A stretch of 47,715 nucleotides of DNA, from NCBI GenBank assembly GCA_018398765.1, contig JAHBMJ010000074.1, forward strand, positions 10,001 to 57,715, written 5' to 3'. Made by a program: the position numbers and the translations under genes. The notes under the pieces were generated by a model. The model ran no database searches. It had not been told where the DNA came from and worked only from the letters and a program-made list of their open reading frames with translations. Shown here piece by piece: positions 1-9,899 of the stretch; within the stretch, counting starts at the first letter, position 1, and every line of letters begins with the position of its first letter. The DNA comes from Chromera velia (lineage: Eukaryota; Sar; Chromeraceae).

Positions 1-171
1 TTCTTGTGTTTCTTTCTGTTGTTCTTCTTCCTCCTCTTCTGCTTTTCTTTTCCCTTTGCTTTTGCTTCCGTGCTCTTGGTGCCGCGCTCTCTCTCTCTCT
101 CCCTCTCTCTTTCTTTCTCTCTGTCTGCCAGCGTGCGTGCCAGCACACTCTGTGTGTGTGTGTGTGTACAG
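1..171. repeat. Pyrimidine/GT low-complexity DNA, probable intron of gene A
   Basis: This stretch is TTC/CT-rich, then carries (GT)n ending in TGTACAG. That looks like a polypyrimidine tract and acceptor in front of the first visible exon of gene A. No convincing coding sequence is seen, so the 5' end of gene A probably lies outside the window. Confidence 0.5.
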
Positions 172-300
172 CCCTCACAGGTTGAGTTTTTGGGTAGATT
201 GACATGGGAAAACAAAAATCCTGGAGACACAGGCTCAGGTGAGTGCGAAATGATCGATAAATGAGTGAGTGAGTGAGTGACTGAGTGATTGAGAGAGACA

Positions 301-382
<82 letters not shown>

Positions 383-938
383 GTGACTGGGTGAGTGAGA
401 GACAGAGTGAGAGAGAGAGAGAAAGAGTGAGTGAGTGAGTGAGTGAGTGAGTGAGTGATCAAGAACGTGAGTAAGAAAGTGGGTGAATGAGTCAGTGAGT
501 GAGTGAAGGTTCAGGAGAGGCTGATCTGGGCGGAAAGGTGGAAGAGTGAAGATCGACAGATCAGCCCACCCATTTGCGTGTTTATTTATTCGTCCCAAGA
601 ACTGACCATCTTCAGTGTGTGTCCAATTCCTTTCTGCTTGTCCATCCCTCCCTGCTTCTCTTCACGAAGCGTCTTCTCTTCTCCTTTCTTTTCTTCTCTT
701 ATTACATCTTGCCAGAGTCCAATCATGCGTGCATGCGTGAGAATTGAATTTGGTGATCCCCTTCTGGTTGCATGATCATCGGCCTGCCTGCCTGCCTGCC
801 TGCCTGCGTACAGGGGCGGCGTTTTTCATGGACAGGGAGGGGGGGGACTGGATGGTGAAAATTTACTTTAAAAACCAAAAGGAACTGAACCCGATTTTTT
901 CATTCGTCAGTCAGTCAGTCAGTCAGTCAGTCAGTCAC

Positions 939-972
<34 letters not shown>

Positions 973-2059
973 AGTCAGTTCTAAACACTTTCCGAAAGTG
1001 CAAGTAAGAAAGAGGGGATGTGGGAGCTCGGAAGAAGTCACTCTATCTATCCTATGTTCTGTTCTATTCTCCCTCCCTTCCTTCCTAGCTACTTCGTGCG
1101 AGTGTCGGGAAAGAAACGAACGAAGGCCGCTTTCTGCACGGCATATATGCGGGTGTGCACAGGACAAACACACACACATGTGCATGTATATGTCAAATTC
1201 ACTGTTTGTTTGCTCCTGACGTGCGTTTTGGAATTCCTTGTGCAGAGAAGGGGTTTCTCGGACATGCGTTTACTTTCATACAGAATTTCCTGAATGAAAG
1301 TATTCTGTATGCAAGTAAACGCATAGAATTCCTTGTGCAGAGAAGGGGTTTCTCGGACAAGAAGAAGATTCTGGACAAGTACGAACTCCACGGGATTCCG
1401 AAGGAAGACAAGGAGAAGCTGAAAAAGGCAGTCGCAGCTTATAACGTGAGTGAGTGAGTGAGTGAGGAGTACAGGGAGGGACCGCATGCACCTTCATTCA
1501 TTCATTCATTCGATCATCTATCGACGGACGGATAATTGATGGTGGAACTAACTAGCTGTCTCCATCTATCTCTCATGTGTGCATGCTTGCGCACATGTGC
1601 AAAGCTGCCCTAGCTTCATTTGCTTCCTCCTGATTTATTCAACGTATGAGTGAGCGACTAGATTGATGGATGGATCGAGGGGTGGCCCGATGGTTTATTG
1701 AATCATGCATGCAGTCATTTCACCCGTTTGCCCTCTCAAAGCCTCTCCTGTGGGCTTCTGGGACGTTCAAATCTCCGGGGCTCTGGGAGTCGACTGAGAC
1801 TTTTGTCGTGGTCATCTTTCCAAATCTGGTACGTGCATTGGCCTCCTTCCTCAACTTTTCCTTTTTTCTTCCTTCCTTCCTTCCTTCCTTCCTTCGTTCG
1901 TTCGTTCCTTCCTTCCTTTCCCGTTCCGCCTGCATGCAGTCAAGCAACATTATGTGGTAATTTGTGTGTGGCTGGATTGCCCTCGATCGTGCGCTGATGG
2001 GCGGAAGGAAGGAACTGTTCAGGCAATTCTTCGACGGTGTCCCTTCCACACACACTCGA

Positions 2060-2093
<34 letters not shown>

Positions 2094-3366
2094 TGTCTGT
2101 CTGTCTGTCTGCAGACTTCCCAATCTGCCAAGTTGGCCTCTCGAATCGTCTCCTCCCCTCCACTGAATGGCCAAAGAATTGCGGCGTCGAGGGAAAAAGA
2201 GATTTTGGACTTCGACATCAAGGCGCCGTTGAATAAGGAGGGAGGGAGGTCCGTCTTCTGTCTGTGAATGAGTGAGTGAGTGAGTGAGTGAGGATGGGGG
2301 GGGGGCATTCATTCAGTAAGAATGATCGACGAGTAGCGTTTTGCGTTTTTGTTGCATAATTCTGCTCCTCAAAGGAGCAAAAGTAGTAGGCTGCATCTGC
2401 TTCCATCGGTTGATCGTTTCTTTTGAGCATGCATACCTACACGTGTGCATGGAAGGAACATTTGATCAAGTGATTGATTGCTTGGGTCCAGAAAATACGA
2501 GGCAGCGTTTCTGCAGAAACGAAAACTGCAGGTCAATGCAAATCCTTTCAAGTTGCCACCATCCATACCGTATTCATACTGCTGACTTACAAGTCGGGGA
2601 GTCCTTCGGCGACGTTTTCTGTCTCTCTCTGTCTCTTCTGTTCCTTCCTTTCACTGGCTCGGAATGGCCGGTATGGAGAAGAATCGGGAGATGTTGCACG
2701 ACTGTCTCAATCAAAGACGTGCAGTTTACTTTTTGTCGTCTGCACGCGGTCTCTACAAACACTTCTCTCCTGTCGTGCAGAATAGTCTTTTTTGTCAACT
2801 ATCCAAGAAGTCGCGTACGCATTTCTGAAATGAAAACATCTCAATGTCTTAAAAGGTCATGCGAAATGTCCTGATCGTTCTTCTCAATATACTTTTTGTT
2901 TTGTTTGTTTGTCATTTGCTGCCTGGAAGAAAGCCTCTGTTTGCAGACTGGAACTGTTGGACTATCTGGACTCTCTGAAGGCAAAACGAGAAGAACCCTT
3001 GAGCTCTTACAGAGGATGGAGCTCTGTATCCCATGGTGGGGAAAGAAAGACATGCATTCGGTCACTCACTCATCCATTCATTCATTCTGTCTGTCTGTCT
3101 GTTCTTGGTGAGAGAGAGAGAGAGAGAGGGAGGGGCCCTTCACCCTCTTTACAGAGAGAAAGCCAGGGCGGGCTGCAAAGGCAGAGGAAGTCCTTGCGTA
3201 CATTTGTGTCACTGTCACTGTATGCGTACGTGACAGTTTGTAGGCAAGGGTATGGAAGGGAAGGGAAAGAAAGGAAACGGAATGGAAGGGAAGGTCGTGA
3301 CTGCATGGCTGGGCGTGTGGATGTCTTCACTGCTGCGGTGGCTTGCTTGACAATTTCCTCCATCCT

Positions 3367-3405
<39 letters not shown>

Positions 3406-3691
3406 TCTTTCGGAATTTTTGAGAGGAGAGAGGTAAGGAATTCCCGTACGAAAGGCTCTTTTCTTTTCTCTTCTTTTCTCTTCTTTTGTGTGTAGTACTA
3501 TACGTTGGGAGCGAGGGAGGGAGGGAGGGAGATTCTCTTTCCTTCCTCCCGGCTTTCGTCTGTCTCTGCCTGTGCTTTCGTTCGCTCGTTCGTTCAGATC
3601 ATCCAGCCATGCAGTTACGTGTTTGTAACGCTTTGCTCTTTGCTTTTGTGCGCGTGGAATTTAGAATATGAATGGATGGATGGATGGATGG

Positions 3692-3727
<36 letters not shown>

Positions 3728-4998
3728 ATGGATGGATGCAGGACTGTACTCGATTTTAAATTTTCTGGAGACTTTGACCTTGGTGGACTACTCAATTCTT
3801 ATGAGCACGTTCCGGCTGAGAAGACAGGAAACAAGTCTGTCTGTGTACGTGTCTGTCTGTTTGTCTGTGTGCATGTCTGTCTGTCTGTCTGTCTGTCTAT
3901 CTGTCTGTCTGTCTGTCGCTCTGTCTGTCTGTCTGTCTGTCTGTGTATCCGTCTGTCTGTCTCTCAAGATGAAGGAAAGGAAAGGAAAGGCAAGGGACGG
4001 GAAGGGAAGGGAAGGGAAGGGAAAAGAAAGATAGGGAGGGAGGGAACGCTCCGTCGCTCCTCTGGCCGTCCTTCTTTCTTTCTTGCTTTCTGTCTCTGTG
4101 TCTGTCTGTCTGTCTCTTTTTTTCTCTTCCTCNNNNNNNNNNNNNNNNNNNNNNNNNNNNNNNNNNNNNNNNNNNNNNNNNNNNNNNNNNNNNNNNNNNN
4201 NNNNNNNNNNNNNNNNNNNNNNNNNNNNNNNNNNNNNNNNNNNNNNNNNNNNNNNNNNNNNNNNNNNNNNNNNNNNNNNNNNNNNNNNNNNNNNNNNNNN
4301 NNNNNNNNNNNNNNNNNNNNNNNNNNNNNNNNNNNNNNNNNNNNNNNNNNNNNNNNNNNNNNNNNNNNNNNNNNNNNNNNNNNNNNNNNNNNNNNNNNNN
4401 NNNNNNNNNNNNNNNNNNCCCCCCCCCTCTCTCTCTCACACACACACATACACGCACACTGTCTGCCTGCGTGCGTGCGTGCGTGCGTGCGTGCCTGCCT
4501 GCCTGTCTGTCTGTCTGTCTGTCTGTCTCTCTGTCTGTCTGTCTGTGTATCTTTGTGGAATTCCAGGCTCACGAACACACCTGTGCATGTATGTGTGGGT
4601 GATGCGTTTTTTTTTAATGCAGGAGATTACGAAGATGAAACAGCTGAAGACGCACCTGCAGATCTATTCCGAAAGGTCCGTCCGACACAGGGGTCGCTTT
4701 TTCTTTCATCCATTTTTTCAAGTTCATTTGTCTTTTCATAAAGGCCGGCAGTAGGACAAGGAGCCATGCATACAGGCAGGCAATCAGGCACACGTACAGA
4801 CAAACGTCATGTAAGTTAGTAAGTAAGAGTTTTCGGATGGGAAGTAACGGACAAGAAAAGCAAGCATCCACTGGCAACGCTTTCTGGAATTAATAGTCAA
4901 TGTACATCCACGCAAACAATCAAAAAAGACATTTTATTCGATGCTTCCCTGACACCATCAGCGGTGCATTGGTGCAATGATCCAAGTAAAAGTGGAAT

Positions 4999-5038
<40 letters not shown>

Positions 5039-5366
5039 GAGTGGTTGTGATCGGCGTGAAAAGATGTGTATGTGACTTTGTGTGGTTGCAGTATCTTCCT
5101 CACTGCCTCTTTTCACCCGAGAAGATGGTGAGAATGGAAATTCTCCAAGGGGGCCTCCGTAAATTCACATATGAAAGGTCGGCATGGGAGGGGTCCGGGG
5201 TCCCTCTCTATGGCTGGCTTGCTCTCGCTCTGTGTGTACGTATGAGTACTAATCTTCTGACGCGTGTAAATTTGAGAAATTCAAAACCTATGGTTTTTGT
5301 GATTGCCTGTCTCAGGAAGAAGTTTTTGACCATTCGCAAGAACAAAGAGAGACAGAATTAGGTTGA
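172..5366 (+). CDS. Gene A: multi-exon hypothetical protein, 5' partial and interrupted by an assembly gap
   Basis: I rebuilt this gene by joining exons whose splice phases agree. Proposed exons: 172-238 (or from 181), 814-905, 1341-1445, 1715-1828, 2115-2248, an optional 15-nt exon 2517-2531, 2781-2855, 2947-3035, 3155-3197, 3742-3838, then after the N gap 4623-4675, 5092-5127 and 5316-5366 (TGA at 5364). Every junction outside the gap is phase-compatible. Typical pieces are [60 protein letters not shown] and the C-terminal [16 protein letters not shown]. The product is mixed charged and hydrophobic with no signal peptide or membrane helix visible. I recognise no family. At least one exon may lie in the gap, because the phases of 3742-3838 and 4623-4675 do not join. 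Donors are often GTGAGTGAGT or GTCAGTCAGT runs. Exon existence is fairly sure; exact boundaries are inference. Confidence 0.6.
239..476. repeat. (GTGA)n/(GT)n/(GA)n microsatellite starting at a splice donor
   Basis: The tract begins with GTGAGT at the proposed donor of gene A exon 1. It continues as GTGA repeats, a long GT run, a GA run and GTGA again, all inside the first visible intron. Confidence 0.8.
906..972. repeat. (GTCA)n then (GTCT)n microsatellite at an intron start
   Basis: About eight tandem GTCA units start exactly at the proposed donor after exon 814-905. They are followed by a run of GTCT units. Confidence 0.8.
1231..1359 (+). repeat. Palindromic insert flanked by a perfect 34-bp duplication that includes a splice acceptor
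   Basis: Copies 1231-1264 and 1326-1359 are identical over 34 bases (start GAATTCCTTGTGCAGAGAAG). Each holds the last 15 intron bases with CAG and 19 exon bases. The 61-base insert at 1265-1325 is an inverted repeat: left arm 1265-1286 (TGCGTTTACTTTCATACAGA...) and right arm 1302-1323 pair with one mismatch around a 15-base loop. The insert plus one repeat is 95 bases, not a multiple of three. Reading from the upstream acceptor gives a stop inside the insert, so the downstream acceptor at 1341 is the likely functional one. Confidence 0.85.
1872..1918. repeat. (TTCC)n/(TTCG)n microsatellite
   Basis: Tandem TTCC with a short TTCG block, lying in the intron between gene A exons 1715-1828 and 2115-2248. 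Confidence 0.8.
2062..2114. repeat. (TGCC)n-(TGTC)n tract forming a 3' splice region
   Basis: Tandem TGCC then TGTC units run directly into CTGCAG, the acceptor of gene A exon 2115-2248. The microsatellite takes the place of the polypyrimidine tract. Confidence 0.75.
3667..3741. repeat. (GGAT)n microsatellite ending in a splice acceptor
   Basis: About 18 ATGG/GGAT units end in GATGCAG, directly before gene A exon 3742-3838. Confidence 0.8.
3839..3965. repeat. (GTCT)n microsatellite beginning at a donor
   Basis: GTCT/CTGT repeats start at the proposed donor after exon 3742-3838 and continue for about 125 bases. They are followed by a GGAAG-rich stretch to about 4050. Confidence 0.75.
4133..4418. 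other. Assembly gap (286 N)
   Basis: This run of N sits inside an intron region of gene A with microsatellites on both sides. It may hide one or more exons, since the flanking exon phases do not join. Confidence 0.99.
4459..4550. repeat. (TGCG)n/(TGCC)n/(GTCT)n compound microsatellite
   Basis: Consecutive blocks of GCGT, GCCT and GTCT tetranucleotides after a short CA run, in the intron upstream of gene A exon 4623-4675. Confidence 0.75.
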
Positions 5367-5748
5367 ACAAAGAAAGGGCTTCTTTGCTGATTGATCAGAG
5401 GGGCACCTCTATCTATTGCGTGCGTCATTCAGGGGGGCACCTCTATCTATTACGTGCGTCATTGTGCTCTTTCTCTCTCTTTTCTTTCAGACTACAATGA
5501 GTGCATAGAGACGTCTCTCTCGTGTCGAATTGTCTCGCCTCGTCTTGTTCGTCCGTCGCAAATTAAATCTGCTCCCTGCTTCTGCCCTGACGTTTTTTGA
5601 GAACCGAAGACGAATTGTCGTATTTTTTTTATTCGACTAGAGAATTTGCCTCAAACCTCAACTCTCTTTCTGCTTTGAAAGAGCCAAAAGCCATTCTCCT
5701 CATTTCCCCCATTCTGCCTCCCTCATGCACTGAAAATTGATCAGCAAT
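5367..5748. other. Convergent intergenic region between genes A and C
   Basis: This region separates the stop of gene A (+) from the stop of gene C (-). It should hold both 3' untranslated regions. It contains the 34-bp direct repeat at 5401-5466. No ORF is convincing here. Confidence 0.5.
5401..5466. repeat. 34-bp direct duplication carrying CGTGCGTCATT
   Basis: GGGCACCTCTATCTATT begins at 5401 and again at 5435, so the period is 34. Each copy ends in TTRCGTGCGTCATT. That resembles the arm TTGCGTGCGTCA of the palindrome in the 92-bp array 0.7 kb away. Confidence 0.8.
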
Positions 5749-7460
5749 TCACATCTTCACCCAGTAATACAACTCAGATGGCATTTGGTGAATAGCTTTT
5801 CTGGTTCTGTCGCTGCCCTTGGTTTCCAAATTTTGCCTGCCTGCCTGCAGAAATGTGTTCTGTCTTCCTCTTATTGACTGGCAAAAAGACTGGCAAGCTT
5901 CTCTGTGGGACAGGAGCTCCGATAAAATTAACGGGAACAAATACAGGTACGTGGGTGAACAATGATTACTTGGAGCCTCAGACGCATGGATAGGTGGATG
6001 GATGGACTTATGTGTTGACGACTGCCGGAGAACGTACGTGACAATTTTGTCACAGCCAATGGAAACCTTGGGAAGCTGCATGTGTCATCTGATGCATTCT
6101 CTGTTTGCCATTGACGCACGCAAAATTTGGATGCATCCTTGCGTGCGTCAATGGAAACCTTGGGAAGCTGCATGTGTCATCTGATGCATTCTCTCTTTGC
6201 CATTGACGCACGCAAAATTTGGATACGTCCTTGCGTGCGTCAATGGAAACCTTGGGAAGCTGTATGTGTCATCTGATGCATTCTCTGTTTGCCATTGACG
6301 CACGCAAAATTTGGATGCGTCCTTGCGTGCGTCAATGGAAACCTTGGGAAGCTGCATGTGTCATCTGATGCATTCTCTGTTTGCCATTGACGCACGCAAA
6401 ATTTGGATGCGTCCTTGCGTGCGTCAATGGAAACCTTGGGGGGCTGCATGGGTCATCTGATGCATTCTCTGTTTGCCATTGACGCACGCAAAATTTGGAT
6501 GCGTCCTTGCGTGCGTCAATGGAAACCTTGGGAGGCTGCATGTGTCATCTGATGCATTCTCTGTTTGCCCATCTCACTTTGTGCGTATGCGTGCTCGAAT
6601 ATACGCCTTTTTTGTATTTGCGTGCATGCCTTTTTGCAGCCGAGTTTGTGTGTTTCTCTCTCTGGTTCTCTCGCTCTCCCCATTTCTGTCTCTCTTTTCA
6701 TGTCTATTTGTTGTCACATTTGAGTGAGCAATTGAGTGAGTGAGTAAATGAGCGAGTGAGTGAATGAGTGAGTAACTGAGTGAGTGAGCGAATGATCAAA
6801 TGAATGAGTGAGTGAATGAGTGAGTAACTGAGTGAATGAGTGAGTGATTGAGTGCAGATGTTACCATGTCGACTTCCACAACACTCTCTCTTGTCTAAGG
6901 TCAGCTTCAATCTCCTGCTGCAAAAATGAATGAAGGGTATGGCATTTTTTTTGTTTTTGAAAGTAAAGGCATGCAATCTCCTGCTGCAAAAACGAATGAA
7001 GGGTATGGCCATGTGGATGGACATTTCGAGTTGCATGGGAGGAGGAGGACACTGATCAGCTCATTTGTGCGACTCCTCTCTCTCTTCATCAAAACACAAG
7101 CATCCCATGCTCGTTCATCCTCGCTAAGGAAGACTGGCAGTGCCTGCAGAAAGAAAGTTGGAGAAGTTAAGCCAGATGGATCACTTTTGGATAGAAATTT
7201 CAGTTGAGACATGCAGACGTACTGCAAAGGCCGCATGCATGCAACACTTTGGAAAGTCACTTTGAGTGCTCCCGTGTTTGCCTCCGGTGAATCAATCCTC
7301 CAGTGGAAGAATTCCTTCCTCCCTTTCAAGCAAAGATTCTTTCCTTCCGTGCATGACTCATAAAATTAGGGGTCGTCTTATAGCACGCTTAATTGGTCCC
7401 TCATCCACGATGCCAAACCATTTTTCTTCAAACTCGGCTGGCTGCTCCTGCCGTCGGGTA
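5749..7460 (-). CDS. Gene C: multi-exon hypothetical protein
   Basis: Proposed exons in transcript order: 7409-7460 (poorly bounded, carries EQPAEFEEKWFGI), about 7356-7246 (EFFHWRIDSPEANTGALKVT), 7143-7051 (ALPVFLSEDERAWDACVLMK), 6917-6865 (QEIEADLRQERVLWKST), 6075-6038 (LPKVSIGCDKIV) and 5902-5749 (ends SELYYWVKM, TGA). Exons 7356-7246, 7143-7051 and 6917-6865 join in phase. The step from 6865 to 6075 does not, so an exon may be missing or the last exon may use the other open frame (ending QNQKSYSPNAI). The middle is charged and probably helical. No family is recognised. Two acceptors of this gene carry the duplication-plus-insert structures at 6059-6569 and 6908-7009. Confidence 0.5.
6059..6569. 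repeat. 92-bp tandem array (5.5 units) with a 39-bp perfect-arm palindrome per unit
   Basis: Units start at 6059, 6151, 6243, 6335, 6427 and 6519, each exactly 92 bases apart. Each unit is a 53-base segment followed by a 39-base inverted repeat with arms TGACGCACGCAA and TTGCGTGCGTCA. The palindromes lie at 6112-6150, 6204-6242, 6296-6334, 6388-6426 and 6480-6518. On the minus strand the 53-base segment holds 36 bases of intron end (ACATGCAG) and the first 17 bases of gene C exon 6075-6038. The array is therefore a serial duplication of a 3' splice site with a palindromic spacer. Copies differ by only a few bases, so it is recent or homogenised. Confidence 0.9.
6720..6858. repeat. (GTGA)n-like tract in a gene C intron
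   Basis: Degenerate TGAGTGAG repeats, read as CTCACTCA on the sense strand. They lie just downstream of the donor of gene C exon 6917-6865. Confidence 0.7.
6908..7009 (-). repeat. Insert flanked by a 36-bp duplication of a gene C splice acceptor
   Basis: Copies 6908-6943 and 6974-7009 match at 35 of 36 bases. On the minus strand each contains the intron end TTTTTGCAG and ten exon bases (CAGGAGATTG). The 30-base insert at 6944-6973 reads, in the sense direction, CATGCCTTTACTTTCA followed by an A-rich tail. It shares TGCNTTTACTTTCA with the inserts at 1265 and 29257. Insert plus repeat is 66 bases, a multiple of three. Confidence 0.8.
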
Positions 7461-7705
7461 CTAACGAGGACAGACAGACAGACAGACAAACAGGCATGCA
7501 GCCATTGATTCGAGGGAGTCTGCGACTGACTGGTGCTTGACTGGGTGTCCTCATTATTCATTCCACGTCATCACGCTCCCATCTGCATGTCTGTCTATTA
7601 TTCTGCATGGTGCTGCTCCATGTTGAATCCGACCGACTTCTATGTGCACATGGATGGATGGATGGATGGACAGACGGATGGATGGATGGATGGATGCGTT
7701 TGCAG

Positions 7706-9379
7706 ATACTGGAACTCTCCGGTACACGGCAGGTTCGGAACTCGGGTTGGAGCAGCGCAATTGGCGTCAGGGGGGGGCGCCCTGGCCGCGGGTGTGGACA
7801 CCAACCCGGGCACATTCATGCAAGATTGGATGGCGGCCTCGATCTTCTCGTCAGTCAGTCAGCCAGTCAGTCATGCAATCATTAATTCTGACAGCCAGCC
7901 AGCGAGTCATCCAATTAGTCAGTCGGTCAGTCTCAGTCAGAGTCGGCAGAGTTAGTTGATGTTTCTTCGCTCGCTGTCCCTACATGCACACGCGCGTTCA
8001 TGCTTACAGCTGGGCGCTGACGTCACACTCGAGCAAGCCAGTGAGTGCATGTGGCTTCCTTTCTTCCGGCCTTCGTGGGTCTTGCAGGTCCGACGCCCGT
8101 GTGACCTGCCACAAGTACATGCGGGACATCGACTCATTCAAGCACGACAAGGTCGGTGGTGGGTTGGCACGCTGATCGAAGGATAAACGACGGAAGGAAA
8201 GAAACAAAGTCACAATGGAAAGCAGAGAAGAAAAAGAAGAAGAAGGAAGAGAACGAGGAAGGAAGAAAGGAAGGAAGGAAGGAAGGAAGGAACGAAGGAA
8301 GGATCGGAGGAAAGAAAAAAGGAAAGAATGGAAGGAAGGGAGGAAAGAAGGAAGGAGGGAAGGAGGGAGGTAGGGAAAACCTAAAGACAAGGGACGGGTG
8401 AACAATGTTAAGACCTGAACGAGAAAGTACGTACACACACAACATACACACACAGAGACACACGCGCGCACACACACACACACTGACACGCACGGACACA
8501 CACAGGGAGAGAGAGAGAGAGAGAGAGAGAAGAAGCTGCCTAGTGTGTGAGAGAAGACTGAAGAACAGAAACGAAGGATCGCAATGTGCTTACACCAGCC
8601 CTTCAGGATTGAATATGCTTTCAACTGGTTGCAGTCTTTCAGTTTCCGAAAAGGAACTGCTTTTGAATTTGCGTGCGCAACCCCACTACGCTCTGCCTTG
8701 GCAAGCGGCGACTCGGCAATCTGCACACTGGAGTCAGTCAGTCACTTCTTAAGCATGCAAACCAACACTTTTACTCCTCAGCTTTCATGCTTGCTTGCGC
8801 GTTCGTTTGACTTATCGAATCGCGGCTTGCCCGTTCCTTCCGAGGCATGCAATGCAAAACACTTTCCGCAGACTCGATTCTCTTTTGTCCTTTTTGTTTC
8901 TGTTTTTGCGATTTTGTTCCCTCGTTTTGAATTTCTTGGGGTGTGTCGAAAGGCAAGTGTGTGCTTCTGGCCTGCGCCTGAGCGAGCCTGTCTGTTTATC
9001 TGTCTGTCCGACTATTCTTCTGTCTTCCTTCTCTGTTTCAATCCTTCTTTTTCGATCAGCAAATGGTTTTCTGTGACGATACACGCATCATTTACAGAAT
9101 AGAAGATTTTGTTTTTGCGTGCTGGTACTCTCTCTCTCTCTCACTCTCTCTCTCTGTGTGTGTGTAAGAACGTTCCTGGATTCCGTTTCTTTCTGTCTGT
9201 CTGTCTGTCTGTCTGTCTTTCTTTCTTTCTTTCTTTCTCCGACCATGAATGAATCGTGCAGCTCTGAGAGACAAAAAAAGGCCCGAATGAAGTACGTGAC
9301 CCCCTTCTGGTTCTTGCCTGAAAAAAACTCCCTTAACTTCAAATGGCCGACTTGTCCCAGAAAGGAAAATCAAAGGTAG
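7706..9379 (+). CDS. Gene B: multi-exon hypothetical protein, 5' end unresolved
   Basis: Proposed exons: 7706-7853 ([20 protein letters not shown]...), 8010-8050 ([13 protein letters not shown]), 8088-8151 ([20 protein letters not shown]), 8635-8732 ([20 protein letters not shown]...) and 9262-9379 ([20 protein letters not shown]..., TAG). All junctions are phase-compatible with these borders. Exon 8010 could instead end at 8040, where the donor (GTGAGT) is better but the frame then breaks. Exon 7706 starts in phase 2, so an upstream exon must exist; I did not find it. Exon 8635-8732 is also open on the minus strand with a good donor, so its strand is less sure. The product looks small, soluble and basic at its end. 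No family is recognised. Confidence 0.5.
8250..8378. repeat. (GGAA)n purine-rich microsatellite
   Basis: Tandem GGAA with imperfect AAGG/GAGG units, in the intron after gene B exon 8088-8151. Confidence 0.8.
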
Positions 9380-9560
9380 CAAAGGGGAGGGAGGCGAGGA
9401 CCCTCCGGGCAGGCAGCCAACCGAAGGCAGGGGGGGAGGGGGGGAGGGAGGGAGGGAGACGGAAGATGGGAAGGAAGAAAGGAAGGAAGGAAGGAGAAAA
9501 AAGAGACAGAGGCACAAATGAGTTCACAGAGAGCGGAGAGCTGGTTGGTCTGTCCTTTCA
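9380..9560. other. Purine-rich spacer after gene B
   Basis: G/A-rich DNA with GGGAGG and GGAA repeats downstream of the gene B stop. No supported gene. Confidence 0.4.
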
Positions 9561-9885
9561 TCAAAAAAAGAAAAGAAAAGAGGACCGAATGAAGACATAA
9601 ATTACACCATCTAGAGAGTGAGTGAATATGCGGGGAGAGAAACAGTCAAGTTGGGAGCTAGGGAAGAGGGGAAAAGACAAACGAGGAAACTTAAAGGTAG
9701 GAAAGAAGAATTCTGTTCCCATTGCAGCAGATTGAGGAGAGGAGAGTGATTCCACTCTCTCCACTGGGGGGGGGAGGGGGCGGGGAATGTAGTGAAAATG
9801 ACACAACTCCAAAGGGACCGAAGTTTAAGAGACAAAAATGTTTTCTGACACTCACCGCCTTTTTGTCCTCCCTTTCTTCCCATTT
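9561..9885 (-). CDS. Gene D: possible two-exon small ORF
   Basis: A minus-strand ATG near 9883 in a good context (CCAAAATGG) opens MGRKGGQKG and runs into a strong donor (GTGAGTGTCAG). A pyrimidine tract ending CCCCCAG precedes an in-phase continuation, ERVESLSSPQSAAMGTEFFF, open to a TGA at 9561. The second half is Phe/Ser-rich and poorly coding-like. The plus strand also has an open stretch here (QIEERRVIPLSPL) after CATTGCAG. Which strand is coding, if either, is unclear. Confidence 0.22.
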
Positions 9886-9899
9886 TGGCAACGTTGCAT

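Noticed and set aside
235..462. Minus-strand open frame of Ser/Leu/His/Thr repeats
   Set aside because: It is a translation of GTGA/GT/GA microsatellites inside an intron and has no coding character.
6148..6541. Repeated-peptide ORFs over the 92-bp array
   Set aside because: They arise from reading the tandem DNA repeat. The unit is not a multiple of three, so the frame is not kept over the array and several overlapping frames appear.
6059..6569. CRISPR array
   Set aside because: All unit segments are conserved with no variable spacers, and the context is a eukaryotic intron/exon boundary.
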